64,000 nt of DNA from Ariolimax columbianus (lineage: Eukaryota; Mollusca; Gastropoda; Stylommatophora; Arionidae): positions 97,424,641-97,488,640 of the forward strand of contig JAVGWX010000007.1 of the NCBI GenBank assembly GCA_036924085.1. Direction: 5' to 3'. The first letter of the stretch is position 1. Each line of letters begins with the position of its first letter. Below, in pieces: positions 21,041 through 31,970 of the stretch. The position numbers and the translations under genes were made by a program. The notes under the pieces were generated by a model. The model was not told where the DNA came from. It was given only the letters and a program-made list of their open reading frames with translations, and ran no database searches.

Positions 21041-21450
21041 TGGGTTTTGGGAAGGGAGGGGGAATGTTGTTGATTAATGCCCACATTGAGTAAGTCTACT
21101 CTTTTGTGCGGCCTGAAAAGGGTGTAAAGTGGCGGGTTGTAGAATCTTTCTTCACATCCCGAACATCTGATGAAGGTGGGCTGCAGTCCTCCAGGCGGTT
21201 GTGCTATGCTGGGCTTCATCTGCGTGACGTTCACTAATATGGGGATCACGTCGATCCACATCTCTTCAGCCAAACTGCCTTGAAAACAGCCTGTTCCCAG
21301 GGAATTCTACTGGGAAAGAAGATAGTGGTCTTGGTCAGTATATTATGCCTGACCCTGGTGCAGCGTCCTGGTCAGTATGTTGTGCCTGACCCTGGTGCAG
21401 CGTCCTGGTCAGTATGTTGTGCCTGATCGGAGTAGCGTCTCAGTTCCCCT
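21041..21450 (-). mobile_element. SINE family A copy, with internal triplication
   Basis: Antisense on the plus strand. It shares TTGTTGATTAATGCCCACA, the GATGAAGGTGG..CAGTCCTCCAG.CGGTTGTGCTAT region and CTTCATCTGCGTGACGTTC with the copies at 24656-25000 and 48213-48567. A stretch of about 36 bases (TGACCCTGGTGCAGCGTCCT, then GGTCAGTATGTTGTGCC) is repeated nearly three times at 21330-21430. No clear target-site duplication found. Confidence 0.75.
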
Positions 21451-21744
21451 TCAGGGAGGAGCATAACATAGGATTACTGCTACCTTCCAAGCAAGCATGT
21501 CGACTAAAGTGGGTGGTGTATGGGACTAGCACCCTCATCATGTAATACTATCATTGCCTAATCACACAAAGTCCTTTGATGCAAGCTTCATTCCTTAAAG
21601 TTCAACTATACAGAGGTGGCCCAATGCTTCTTAGGAGACTAGAATGTTCTATGTGTTTTGATTATATACCTTACATTCTTCCTTCCCTGTTTGATCTCTT
21701 CTTATTTGTCGAAGACTTTCAGACGTTAGCAAATATATCTGAAG

Positions 21745-22455
21745 AGTACAGTGGTCTGCCTGAGGCTAATGTAGCTTGTTCAGAGGTGAATCTGCTAATG
21801 ACCATATTACAATGGTCAGCCTGAGGCTAATGTAGCTTGTCCAGAGGTGAATCTGCTAATGACCATATTACAGTGGTCAGCCTGAGGCTAATGTAGCTTG
21901 TTCAGAGGTGAATCTGCTAATGACCATATTATAGTGGTCTGCCTGAGGCTAATGTAGCTTGTTCAGAGGTGAATCTGCTAATGACCATATTATAGTGGTC
22001 TGCCTGAGGCTAATGTAGCTTGTTCAGAGGTGAATCTGCTAATGACCATATTACAGTGGTCTGCCTGAGGCTAATGTAGCTTGTTCAGATGTGAATCTGC
22101 TAATGACCATATTATAGTGGTCTGCCTGAGGCTAATGTAGCTTGTTCAGAGGTGAATCTGCTAATGACCATATTACAGTGGTCAGCCTGAGGCTAATGTA
22201 GCTTGTTCAGAGGTGAATCTGCTAATGACCATATTATAGTGGTCTGCCTGAGGCTAATGTAGCTTGTTCAGAGGTGAATCTGCTAATGACCATATTACAG
22301 TGGTCTGCCTGAGGCTAATGTAGCTTGTTCAGATGTGAATCTGCTAATGACCATATTATAGTGGTCTGCCTGAGGCTAATGTAGCTTGTTCAGAGGTGAA
22401 TCTGCTAATGTCCATATTATAGTGGTCTGCCTGAGGCTAATGTAGCTTGTTCAGA
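21745..22455. repeat. 61-bp minisatellite
   Basis: About 12 copies with a 61-bp period, containing GCCTGAGGCTAATGTAGCTT, GTTCAGAGGTGAATCTGC and TAATGACCATATTATAGTGG. Very homogeneous apart from a few single-base changes. Its right end abuts a LINE fragment. Confidence 0.97.
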
Positions 22456-22479
22456 AGTGGGAATGCTGATGGCCATATG

Positions 22480-22700
22480 TGCATTCTATGTACCTCGTAT
22501 GTTGGACACCCTTGTAGCAGATGTTCAGTAGTTATTTTATCAGGGTCTCAGACACATTCGTCAATATTTGTCACCTTTGGTTTATTGAACAGATTGTATC
22601 TCATTCTGTTGTGGTCTGTACAGAGTTTAATAATTACCACCTGTTTTTTTCTGTTCAGTTGCTAATGTCATTTATTTTTTACCTGGATGATCTGCTTCCA
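22480..22700 (-). mobile_element. I-like LINE C-terminal fragment, old
   Basis: The minus strand reads, with stops and frameshifts, as a version of NRREQVV..LRT.HNR.RY.LFNK and TAEHLLQ.CPTYE. That is the region just before the 3' tail in the LINE at 12723-13796. Much more diverged than that copy. Confidence 0.65.
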
Positions 22701-22949
22701 ACTTGCTCTTGTATCTGCACTTGGTAAATCTTTCATTCTTTGTTTGGTTATGAACACTTTGTTGTCTGTTTTCATCAAATCAGCTGACTTGTTTATACTC
22801 TATTTTCAAAAACTAAAGCTGAAAAATAAATAAGAATCCTAAACATTATAAGGTATGCAAAGTAATTTAAATATAATGAGATGTTTACTTTGTTACTTTA
22901 TTTTATTTTAAAGTCGAAGAAACTTTTGGTTTTTACAAATCAGCATTTT

Positions 22950-23290
22950 ATTTAACCTAGCCACTCCTCTTCTATCATGGAGTGTAGAGACATCTCTTTC
23001 TTTTTATTGTGGTTTATAGTTTCTTCATAATGGGGTACTGATCTCATGCCCAATCAACCATCATACACTCTTACAACATGCCTGGTAGTTTACAGGGTTA
23101 CCATTCTTTGTTCTCTTTTTGAACGCTGGTAACACATGGGCAATCATGTTTCTCTCCTCCTGAATGGCTTTCATTGGTCTGGTCAATCAATCAAAACCAA
23201 TTCAGCTCCCTGTAGAGCATAGATCTTCCTGAAATACATGCTAAGTCAATAAGCAATGACCTGTCCATATCTGTTGAAGTTTTTGTGACA
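22950..23290. repeat. Interspersed repeat family C, copy
   Basis: Contains CACTCCTCTTCTATCATGGA, ACAACATGCCTGGTAGTTTA and, further on, AATCAATCAAAACCAATTC and TGTCCATATCTGTTGAAGT. The last two recur at 40700-40790. Possibly an old SINE. Confidence 0.4.
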
Positions 23291-23321
23291 AGTTTCTCCA
23301 GGATTAGATGGCCAGCCTCAT

Positions 23322-23716
23322 GCCCAACCATGTTTTGTCCTACCATGTTATGTCCTACCATGTTATGGTCAACCATGTTATGTCCTACCATGTTATGTCC
23401 TACCATGTTATGCCCTACCATGTTATGCCCAACCATGTTATGTCCAACCATGTTATGTCCTACTATGTTATGTCCTACCATGTTATGTCCTACCATGTTA
23501 TGCCCAACCATGTTATGTCCAACCATGTTTTGTCCTACCATGTTATGGTCAACCATGTTATGTCCTACCATGTTATGTCCTACCATGTTATGTCCTACCA
23601 TGTTATGTCTTACCATGTTTTGTCCTACCATGTTATGGTCAACCATGTTATATCCTACCATGTTATGCCCAACCATGTTATGTCCTACCATGTTATGTCC
23701 TACCATGTTATGTCCT
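23322..23716. repeat. 15-bp minisatellite (TACCATGTTATGTCC)
   Basis: About 26 copies with variants (TTATGG, TTATGCCCAA, TTTTG). Because 15 is a multiple of 3 and the unit lacks stops in several frames, long open frames appear on both strands, for example VGHNM repeats on the minus strand. These are not supported as genes. Confidence 0.97.
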
Positions 23717-24164
23717 GATATATATATTCAAGATCAAGTTTTTCTTCTCATGGATCTTTGGTAAGATTAGACAGGTATGTCTTGTTTTCATACACAGGTA
23801 TTCTGACCTCCATATTAATTTGATATTGTTTGAAGTCTTGCGATCAGTCCTGTTGTGTGGTAATTTGAATACAGAATATAATAGCAATAAAGGTTTCAAC
23901 TTAGTGAATAATGTTACAGAAAGTTGTGAGTACTGAACATATGTCTGTAAGTTTTGGTAGCCTCAACATGAGTCTAGTTTGTGTTTCTTACATTTCCTGT
24001 GTTATTTATAATTGTCATATTATTTTTGCTCAGAGGAAGGCTTGATTAGTTAGTGTATTCACTTTTTAACTATAACTCAGTACAATTGTCAGTTTTGTGT
24101 TTTGTTCTGCCATTGTAAAATTTGTGATCCATACAGTCAGTCAAACCTAGAATAAACTTTTCAG
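23717..24164. other. Intron sequence with no recognised feature
   Basis: AT-rich, ends in the acceptor AAACTTTTCAG of exon 5. Confidence 0.5.
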
Positions 24165-24323
24165 ATGCGACACTTGGGCAATGATGAAGTCCACATTGTG
24201 TGGTCAGAACATAGCAGGGACTACAGGAGGGGAATTATTCCCACAGAGTTTGGGGATATTATTATCATGATCTACCCATTGTCTACTGGTTTGTTCCGCG
24301 TTCAAATCGACAGGAAACCAGAG
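24165..24323 (+). CDS. RALGAPA: RALGAPA exon 5 (catalytic Asn thumb)
   Basis: A 159-nt exon of 53 whole codons. The acceptor ends at 24164 and the donor is GAG|GTACAA. It reads [20 protein letters not shown], then [20 protein letters not shown] and [27 protein letters not shown] is the Rap/Ran-GAP active-site helix. The Asn codon at 24180-24182 corresponds to the catalytic Asn thumb that supplies the GTP-hydrolysing side chain in RapGAP and tuberin, and it is intact. [11 protein letters not shown]...IYPL is also family-typical. The enzyme would switch off Ral GTPases in a complex with the beta subunit. Confidence 0.96.
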
Positions 24324-24470
24324 GTACAACTTACTTGTTTTGGTCAGAGTTTCAAATAAAAAAACAAACAATCACAAAATTATTAAATACTTTAATTTAT
24401 GTTATTCACTTAACTGTCCCATATTTAGTGTATGATATAGTGCCTCATCCTGGGGGATAGTTTAAATTCA

Positions 24471-25300
24471 ATGAGCTTCACATATCATTACCTAGCTCAC
24501 AGAAGATTGGAAAGAGAGACATCTGGTCAACAGTACACGTGTGCCAACTCTGTGCTACCATTCTCAAGCCAGGTCCTTATCCACGGTACAAGACAGGAAA
24601 ATTACATGTTAAATGAAATGACTGAGAAAACCATAGGTGTCACCAGGACAGTTGGGGAGGAAGGCTAACGTCTGGTCAGGAAAAATATACTGATCAGACA
24701 TGTTAGTCAGGATCTGGCAAAACATACTGACCAAGACCCTCACCTCGGCTTCCTCGTAGCCCTCCCTGAAACCGGGCTGTTTTCATGGCAGCCTGGCTAA
24801 TGAGGTGAGGGATCAACGTGATCCCTGTAGTAGTGAGCGACACGCAGATAAAGCCAAGCATAGCACAATCGCCTGGAGGACAGTGGTCCACCTTCATCAG
24901 CACGCTCGGGATATGAGGAAATGTACTGCAACCCGCCACTTAACGTCCTTTTCAGGGCACACAAAAGAGTAAACCTTCTTATTGTGGGCATTCAACAAAA
25001 ACCAGGACAGTTGGAATGAGAAATGATATTAGAAATAATAATAGGGTTGTTACTTCTCATTGTGCTAGACACATATCAAGACAGAAAATATGGTTTGATC
25101 ATATCATGAAATGCAACCTGACCAACTACCACTGCACACACATAATGTAGGTAGATCTGGTTACAAAAGCACAAGAAGGTTAACATGACAAATAGATAGA
25201 CAACAGCACAAGCTTACAGCAGCCTATTTAACACAATTAACCCAAGAAAGATGACCAGTTCCCCACAATTGCATAACTCCACAAAGGGATGGACAAAATA
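24471..25300 (+). mobile_element. LINE C-terminal fragment, split by a SINE
   Basis: Same family as 11360-11890. The left part (24471-24655) reads HRRLERETSGQQYTCANSV, then MTEKTIGVTRTVG. After the SINE (24656-25000) it resumes as VRNDIRNNNRVV-like sequence and ISRQKIWFDHIMKCNLTNY, then a decayed tail to about 25300. The stretch ACCAGGACAGTTGG is present on both sides of the SINE. Confidence 0.7.
24656..25000 (+). mobile_element. SINE family A, complete copy with 14-bp target-site duplication
   Basis: A 345-bp insert flanked by ACCAGGACAGTTGG at 24642-24655 and 25001-25014, inside a LINE fragment that is continuous once it is removed. It starts GGAGGAAGGCTAACGTCTGG, has a small hairpin GGGATCAACGTGATCCC in the middle, a TCCTTTTCAGG motif, and ends in ATTCAACAAAA. 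Other copies: 19900-20070, 21041-21450 and 48213-48567, all antisense. No clear tRNA boxes seen. Confidence 0.88.
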
Positions 25301-25479
25301 AGATCAAGCGAGAAGAAAGATACTGGACATTTTAGCTCCAGTATTTTACAAGAAAATCAACGACAATTTATAAACAGTACTTGGGGCAGAAGATTGTTAA
25401 CAACCAAGATAGCTTCTTACACTAGTTGACATTCTACATGAAGAATAAGAATAGGTCGTAGAATCATTTTATGTTGCTC

Positions 25480-27515
25480 AAAGGATGATATATTTCCTCA
25501 TTGATACTGAGAGATGAGCTAGGTTAAGTGAAAGTGAATTGGCTATATAACTCTGTATGATATATTTTCTCATTGATAGTGGGAGTTCAAGCTAGGTTAG
25601 GTGAATGTGAATGGGCTATATAACTCTGTATGATATATTTTCTCATTGATAGTGGGAGTTCAAGCTAGGTTATGTGAATGGGCTATATAACTCTGCATGA
25701 TATATTTTCTCATTGATAGTGGGAGTTCAAGCTAGGTTAAGTGAAAGTGAATTGGCTAAATAACTCTGTATGATATATTTTCTCATTGATAGTGGGAGTT
25801 CAAGCTAGGTTAGGTGAATGTGAATGGGCTATATAACTCTGTATGATATATTTTCTCATTGATAGTGGGAGTTCAAGCTAGGTTAGGTGAATGTGAATGG
25901 GCTATATAACTCTGTATGATATATTTTCTCATTGATAGTGGGAGTTCAAGCTAGGTTAGGTGAATGTGAATGGGCTATATAACTCTGTATGATATATTTT
26001 CTCATTGATAGTGGGAGTTCCAGCTAGGTTAGGTGAATGTGAATGGGCTATATAACTCTGTATGATATATTTTCTCATTGATAGTGGGAGTTCAAGCTAG
26101 GTTAGGTGAATGTGAATGGGCTATATAACTCTGTATGATATATTTTCTCATTGATAGTGGGAGTTCAAGCTAGGTTAGGTGAATGTGAATGGGCTATATA
26201 ACTCTGTATGATATATTTTCTCATTGATAGTGGGAGTTCAAGCTAGGTTAGGTGAATGTGAATGGGCTGTATAACTCTGTATGATATATTTTCTCATTGA
26301 TAGTGGGAGTTCAAGCTATGTTAGGTGAATGTGAATGGGCTATATAACTCTGTATGATATATTTTCTCATTGATAGTGGGAGTTCAAGCTAGGTTAGGTG
26401 AATGTGAATGGGCTATATAACTCTGTATGATATATTTTCTCATTGATAGTGGGAGTTCAAGCTAGGTTAGGTGAATGTGAATGGGCTATATAACTCTGTA
26501 TGATATATTTTCTCATTGATAGTGGGAGTTCAAGCTAGGTTAGGTGAATGTGAATGGGCTATATAACTCTGTATGATATATTTTCTCATTGATAGTGGGA
26601 GTTCAAGCTAGGTTAGGTGAATGTGAATGGGCTATATAACTCTGTATGATATATTTTCTCATTGATAGTGGGAGTTCAAGCTAGGTTAGGTGAATGTGAA
26701 TGGGCTATATAACTCTGTATGATATATTTTCTCATTGATAGTGGGAGTTCAAGCTAGGTTAGGTGAATGTGAATGGGCTATATAACTCTGTATGATATAT
26801 TTTCTCATTGATAGTGGGAGTTCAAGCTAGGTTAGGTGAATGTGAATGGGCTATATAACTCTGTATGATATATTTTCTCATTGATAGTGGGAGTTCAAGC
26901 TAGGTTAAGTGAAAGTGAATTGGCTATATAACTCTGTATGATATATTTTCTCATTGATAGTGGGAGTTCAAGCTAGGTTAGGTGAATGTGAATGGGCTAT
27001 ATAACTCTGTATGATATATTTTCTCATTGATAGTGGGAGTTCAAGCTAGGTTAGGTGAATGTGAATGGGCTATATAACTCTGCATGATATATTTTCTCAT
27101 TGATAGTGGGAGTTCAAGCTAGGTTAGGTGAATGTGAATGGGCTATATAACTCTGTATGATATATTTTCTCATTGATAGTGGGAGTTCAAGCTAGGTTAG
27201 GTGAATGTGAATGGGCTATATAACTCTGTATGATATATTTTCTCATTGATAGTGGGAGTTCAAGCTAGGTTAGGTGAATGTGAATGGGCTATATAACTCT
27301 GTATGATATATTTTCTCATTGATAGTGGGAGTTCAAGCTAGGTTAGGTGAATGTGAATGGGCTATATAACTCTGTATGATATATTTTCTCATTGATAGTG
27401 GGAGTTCAAGCTAGGTTAGGTGAATGTGAATGGGCTATATAACTCTGTATGATATATTTTCTCATTGATAGTGGGAGTTAAGCTAGGTTAGGTGAATGTG
27501 AATGGGCTATATAAC
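25480..27515. repeat. 73-bp minisatellite, about 28 copies
   Basis: Period 73 bp, containing TGATATATTTTCTCATTGAT, AGTGGGAGTTCAAGCTAGG, TTAGGTGAATGTGAATGG and GCTATATAACTCTGTA. Most central copies are identical; edge copies carry AAGTGAAAGTGAATTGG variants, as does one internal copy near 26905. Ends about 170 bases before exon 6. Confidence 0.98.
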
Positions 27516-27689
27516 TCAAAGTATGATAATTGCCGGTAGCTAGAGTTGCGTTAAGTGAAATTACTGAAGGTCTGATACATCTTTACACTTTGAGATTATA
27601 GCCAAAAACAGTAACACCAGCCCAGTATTTGTGCCTGCTGACTATATAATGATTAGTTCAGGTTGTATGATGTGATCTCCATCTTCCAG

Positions 27690-27817
27690 GTACCTTTCTT
27701 TGGGCCACTGTTTGATGGTGCAATCGTGGACCACTATGTCTTATCTGGGCTTGTCCGTGCCACCGCTATCAATGCCAGTCGACACAAGCGATCTCTCATG
27801 CCATTTTATCACGCATT
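27690..27817 (+). CDS. RALGAPA: RALGAPA exon 6 (Rap/Ran-GAP domain)
   Basis: A 128-nt exon of 42 codons plus TT. The acceptor CCATCTTCCAG ends at 27689 and the donor is TT|GTATCC. It reads [40 protein letters not shown] and [15 protein letters not shown] and [10 protein letters not shown] are strongly conserved in RalGAP alpha. The trailing TT plus C from exon 7 gives Phe, continuing FYEDRAK as in the family (..FYEERAR). Reading through instead of splicing gives a stop in the intron within a few codons. Confidence 0.95.
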
Positions 27818-28589
27818 GTATCCTTTACAATAACCTTTGGCTGTTTGAACTAAAACGATACATTATCCAAGATCATTCTGGCAACTCTTGATATATTGGC
27901 AAAAAGAAGACAATTCAAATAAGACAAAACAACATGAATGAAATATGAACAAGCCTTTAACCCCGTAGAGACTGAAAATTATGCAAGTTGTTCATTAAAA
28001 AAAACACACCCTGACTTCACATCCTCAATGCACTCTTTCCCTACCCTCCAACTCACATCATTTCTTCTCTCTTTCTCCCTATTTCTCTTCCTACTTCAAC
28101 TGGCCCATCTCTTCCCCCTTCCAAATCACACGTCTCCCACCACCGCATTTTTCCGACTGCCCATCCCCTTTTCCTTCAACCTTTTTTGGTGCTCCTCCCA
28201 AAGCAACCTGCCCAACTATCCTTTCATTCCTCCGCTGCCACACACGCCCCACCTCTTTCTCTACTTGTTATTGCTTGTTTCAGAACTGTGTCCTCTCATA
28301 TCCCAGCAACATCATTTTGTCTACCCTGCCTATCAATGTTTTTTTGTATAATCCAAAAACAAATAATGATTTTGATATACAGTACAGTATGTATGGTTTA
28401 CATGTAAAGTTTTGTTTGCCCATGGGAATTAACCATTTCCTTCCTGCGTTTATAAATGATTACATACCCTTGAGCGCCTGAGATTGAGAAACTACATAGA
28501 TTATGTCGTCACGTAAATCGACCAGCTAATCAAATCTCCAGTGTATACGTTGGCACACATTAGAGAAATAATATAGGTGCACAATTTTA
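27818..28589. other. Intron sequence with a pyrimidine-rich stretch
   Basis: 28020-28330 is strongly C/T-rich on the plus strand without a clear unit. No splice-consistent exon or known repeat found. Confidence 0.5.
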
Positions 28590-30430
28590 TATTCCACTCT
28601 CTCTTTCGCCTTCTATCACCGAGGGGTGCATAAGCCATCAACCAACCCTCGTCAAGTAGCTCTGTCCTGTGCAATCTTTTCCAATTCCTTCCAGCTTTTT
28701 CCTGATTTCTTTACTTCCGCCTCCAGATCTCGTCTCCATGTATTCCTTGCTCTGCCTATGCCTCTCTTTCCCTGGGGGTTCCATGACAGGAATTGCCTGG
28801 CGATACTGGCCTGGGACTTTCTTAATGTATGACCCATCCATCTTCACTTTCTTCCTAAGATTTCCTGTTCCAATCACCTTGTCCCGCTCTCTCCCACAGT
28901 CTGTCGTTTGTATCTTTGTCAAACCATTTTATACCAAGAATCTTTTTCAGGCATCTGTTGACAAAATCCTGCAGTCTCCTGTCATTGCCCTTGGTCATCC
29001 ACCAGGTTTCCGCTCCATACAGCAGGACTAGCTTCACATTTGAATTGTAAATCCTTATTTTTGTCTAATTATTTCCTTGGAGTTCCTTAATGGCTTCAAC
29101 ATTCCGAATGAAACTCTTGCTTTTTGTATCGTTGTTTTTATATCCTCATCTGTCCCTCCTTTCTTGTTGATGATACTTCCTAGGTATGTAAATACCTCTA
29201 CCTCTTCCAGTGGCCTGATTGGTTCTGTGTTTGTTGCATTGATCCTAATTATTTTTGTCTTTTCCTCATGGATCTTCAAACTGACTTGTTTAGAGGTATA
29301 ATCCTGTCTATCTAATTTCCTTTGCATTTGACTGTGGGACAGAAGGGCTATATCATTGGCAAAATCCAGGTCCTCCAGCTGTTTATTCAAGGTCCACTAG
29401 ATTCTATTTCTCTCATTTGTTGTTACTGTCATAATCCAGTCCACTGCCAGGATGAACAGGAAAGACGACAGTAGGCAACCCTGTCGTACCCCTGGTTTAA
29501 TTTTGAATGGCTCTGTTAGTTGTCCTTCGTGTATCCCTCTACATTGCATACTTTCATATGTCTGTCTAATTACATTTGTGAGCTTTTGAAGAATTCCATA
29601 GTGCCTCAATAGTTTCCGGAGTATATATCTGTCCAAACTGTCGAAAACCTTTTCATAATTAACGAAATTGATGTACAAACTCAAATTCCATTCCAATGAT
29701 TGCTCCGCAATATGGCTATCTGGTCAACGCAAGATCTATTCTGTCTGAAGTCCGCCTGCTCATCCCTTATCTTGTTATCAAGTTGTGGAGCATTATAGTA
29801 GATGTTTCAACATCTGCTTTTATGACTTTCAGTGGTATCCCATCAGGTCCTGCTGCTTTTCTGTACCTTAGAAACTCTTTTGCACTTCTAATCTCTACTT
29901 TACTTGGATTATCACAGTTGATTGGCAGGTCCTCCTCTGCTGGTGGGTTGTCTGGTGCTGGTCTGTTCAAAAGCTCATCAAAGTATTCTACCCATCTTTT
30001 CTTTTGTTCTTCAAGGCTAGTTATCTTTCCCCAAGTTTATTTTTGATTGGTCTACCTTGTTGATATTTTCCCGATAGTTTCTTGGTAGCCTTATAGAGAC
30101 CTTTCATATTTTCCTTTCCTACAGCCTCTTCAGCTTCCTCAGCCAGACCATAAAAATAACGTCTTTTGTCCTCCTTGTTGCTCTCTACATACTCTTTCTG
30201 TGCTGTGCTCTCGTTTTACTATTTAGTAAGGCTATTTTCTTATTTCACCGTCTCAATTTTAGTGATTGTAATCCATTCTTTATGCTGCCGTTTCTTCATT
30301 CCTAGCACTTCCTCACATGCAGTTTTCCATGTACTTTGTACTTGTTCCCATTTCTCCTCAATGCTGGCCCCTTCATCTGGCTGTACCAGTGCTTGATATT
30401 AATTCCTGAGTGTTGTATGGAACTGGTTCA
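28590..30430 (-). mobile_element. SR2-like RTE LINE, 5'-truncated
   Basis: The minus strand from about 30430 down gives a linker (KKRQHKEWITITK near 30260-30300), FLRYRKAAGPDGIPLKVIK at 29767-29970, and RT palm blocks at 29397-29696 (INFVNYEKVFDSLDR, KIKPGVRQGCLLSSFLFILA). The catalytic block at 29055-29390 reads LDFANDIALLSHSQ (FADD changed to FAND), then FTYLGSIINKKGGTDEDIK. Next come LLYGAETWWMTKGNDRRLQ and IKWFDKDTNDRLWERAGQ (28855-29037), and GHTLRKSQASIARQF, LSWNPQGKRGIGRARNTWRR at 28652-28837. Several frameshifts; no endonuclease. Its right end lies about 120 bases before exon 7. Confidence 0.85.
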
Positions 30431-30548
30431 TCTTATCATCTTTATCTCCCACTACCAATCATCAATGCCGGTAATGTTTTTGGTAGCATTAATTTCTGAG
30501 TGTTTGTGTCATTCTTTCCTACAAACCTCCCTTGACCACACTCATCAG

Positions 30549-30664
30549 CTACGAAGACAGAGCCAAGTGCCTGGAGAGCACAATTCAACAGCATACAGAA
30601 CAGACAATGTTTGAAGACTTTGCTGAGAATGTCTTTACTCCAGTACTGCCGGTCAATGCTGCCA
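30549..30664 (+). CDS. RALGAPA: RALGAPA exon 7 (end of the Rap/Ran-GAP domain)
   Basis: A 116-nt exon. The acceptor GACCACACTCATCAG ends at 30548 and the donor is A|GTAAGT. It reads (F)YEDRAKCLESTIQQHTEQTM, FEDFAENVFTPVLPVNAA, then a single A. YEDRAK.L..TIQ.H.E...FEDFA..VF.P matches the last conserved block of RalGAP alpha. In vertebrates the protein ends shortly after this block. Here it continues through at least one more exon. The single A pairs with TT of exon 8 (Ile) or CA of the last exon (Thr), so both joins keep frame. Confidence 0.95.
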
Positions 30665-31178
30665 GTAAGTAACAAATTGTTGTTCATTTTCTTGTGTTTT
30701 CTGTGGTACTGTACAAAACAGTAGGGAGGTCAGAGGGAACCCAGAGAATAATGGTAGAGAGGAAAGCCAGTTTAGCAAGAACCTCATGAAACAGGGACAA
30801 GTATTGTTTATCCTTTACCACACTGCATTAACAAATTACGCAATTTCCCTTGAAGCTGCATTATTTTTCAGCGCATCACATTTTTCTAGGGTTGTTGACT
30901 TTGACAACCTGTAACTTTTTTATTGATATGATTTATTTGTGAATAGAGAAATAAATTAATAAAGAATTTGTTGGTGTTATTGTTTTTGTTGTGTGTGTGT
31001 GTTAGTTTCTGAGGTACAAGAAGATGAAGGTAATTAGTGTTGTAAAAAAAGGGAACAAACATATAGACTCACCCACTTTCGGCATCCGTTGGTTGAAAAA
31101 AACTTATTCAAGAAAACGGACCATCAATGTTTACCATAATGACAATATCTGTCACTTTTGACTATAAACATAGTTATT
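30665..31178. other. Intron sequence with no recognised feature
   Basis: AT-rich intron; a short TG run at 30991-31002. No repeat family or exon seen. Confidence 0.5.
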
Positions 31179-31301
31179 GTATCTACATAAACAAAATACA
31201 AAAGAACACTAAACCAAATAACAAGAGACAGCTGGAAAAGCAAAACAGAAAGCCTCAATTTAGATAAAGAAGGTAACAAACTATGGAATTTAGTCAGAGC
31301 C

Positions 31302-31898
31302 ATGAATGACGAAACACCATCAAATAAACAAATTACCATCAAGCAGGGTGACAACATGCTTACTGGAAAAAAAGCAGCAAACGCCTTTATAGAACATTAT
31401 GCCAGAGCAAACCACATTGATGTCCCTACAGACAGGCATACAGACATTAGTGAAGAACAAAAGAGGCACGACAACATCAAGATGGCACCAGAGGAGCACA
31501 TGATGGCAAAACTAACAATGAATGAAATGGATGAGGCAATGAGAACTTTAAAGAAAAAGAAATCGCCCAGAAAAGATGGGGTAACAAATGAAATGCTGAT
31601 TGGACTGGGCCAAACAGCAAAGAGGAAGTTACTATCAGTCCTGAACCAAAGCTGGAAAAGGGGAATTGTACTGCAGGCATGGAAAGATGCGGTACTTATA
31701 CCAGTACCAAAGAAAGAAAAAGATAGAACAGATCCAAATGGATACAGGCCCATCAGTCTACTGAGCTGTGTAGGCAAACTTATGGAGCGTATGATAAACA
31801 CCAGACTGATGTGGCACCTAGAAAAAAAAGACATACTAATTCCACAGCAAGCAGGATTTAGACAACACAGATCCACTGAGGACAGATCACTCTCATAG
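31302..31898 (+). pseudogene. I-like LINE RT, N-terminal half
   Basis: A 198-codon frame reads IKQGDNMLTGKKAANAFIEH, YARANHIDVPTDRH, then KMAPEEHMMAKLTMNEMDEA, KSPRKDGVTNEMLIGLG, GYRPISLLSCVGKLMERM and IPQQAGFRQHRSTEDR. A frameshift at about 31885 leads to the frame with VAVWVDLEKAFDKVW. Confidence 0.9.
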
Positions 31899-31970
31899 CA
31901 CAGGAAATAGAGGATGCTTACCAAGAGAAAAAGCATACAGTAGCGGTTTGGGTGGATCTAGAGAAGGCAT

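Noticed and set aside
23191..23764. Open frames of 136-171 codons on both strands
   Set aside because: Produced by a 15-bp repeat unit; no independent evidence of coding.
25480..27515. CRISPR-like regular repeats
   Set aside because: Units are contiguous with no variable spacers, and the window is eukaryotic.
28186..28481. Pyrimidine-rich open frames on the plus strand
   Set aside because: Low-complexity composition explains the lack of stops; no domain or conserved motif.
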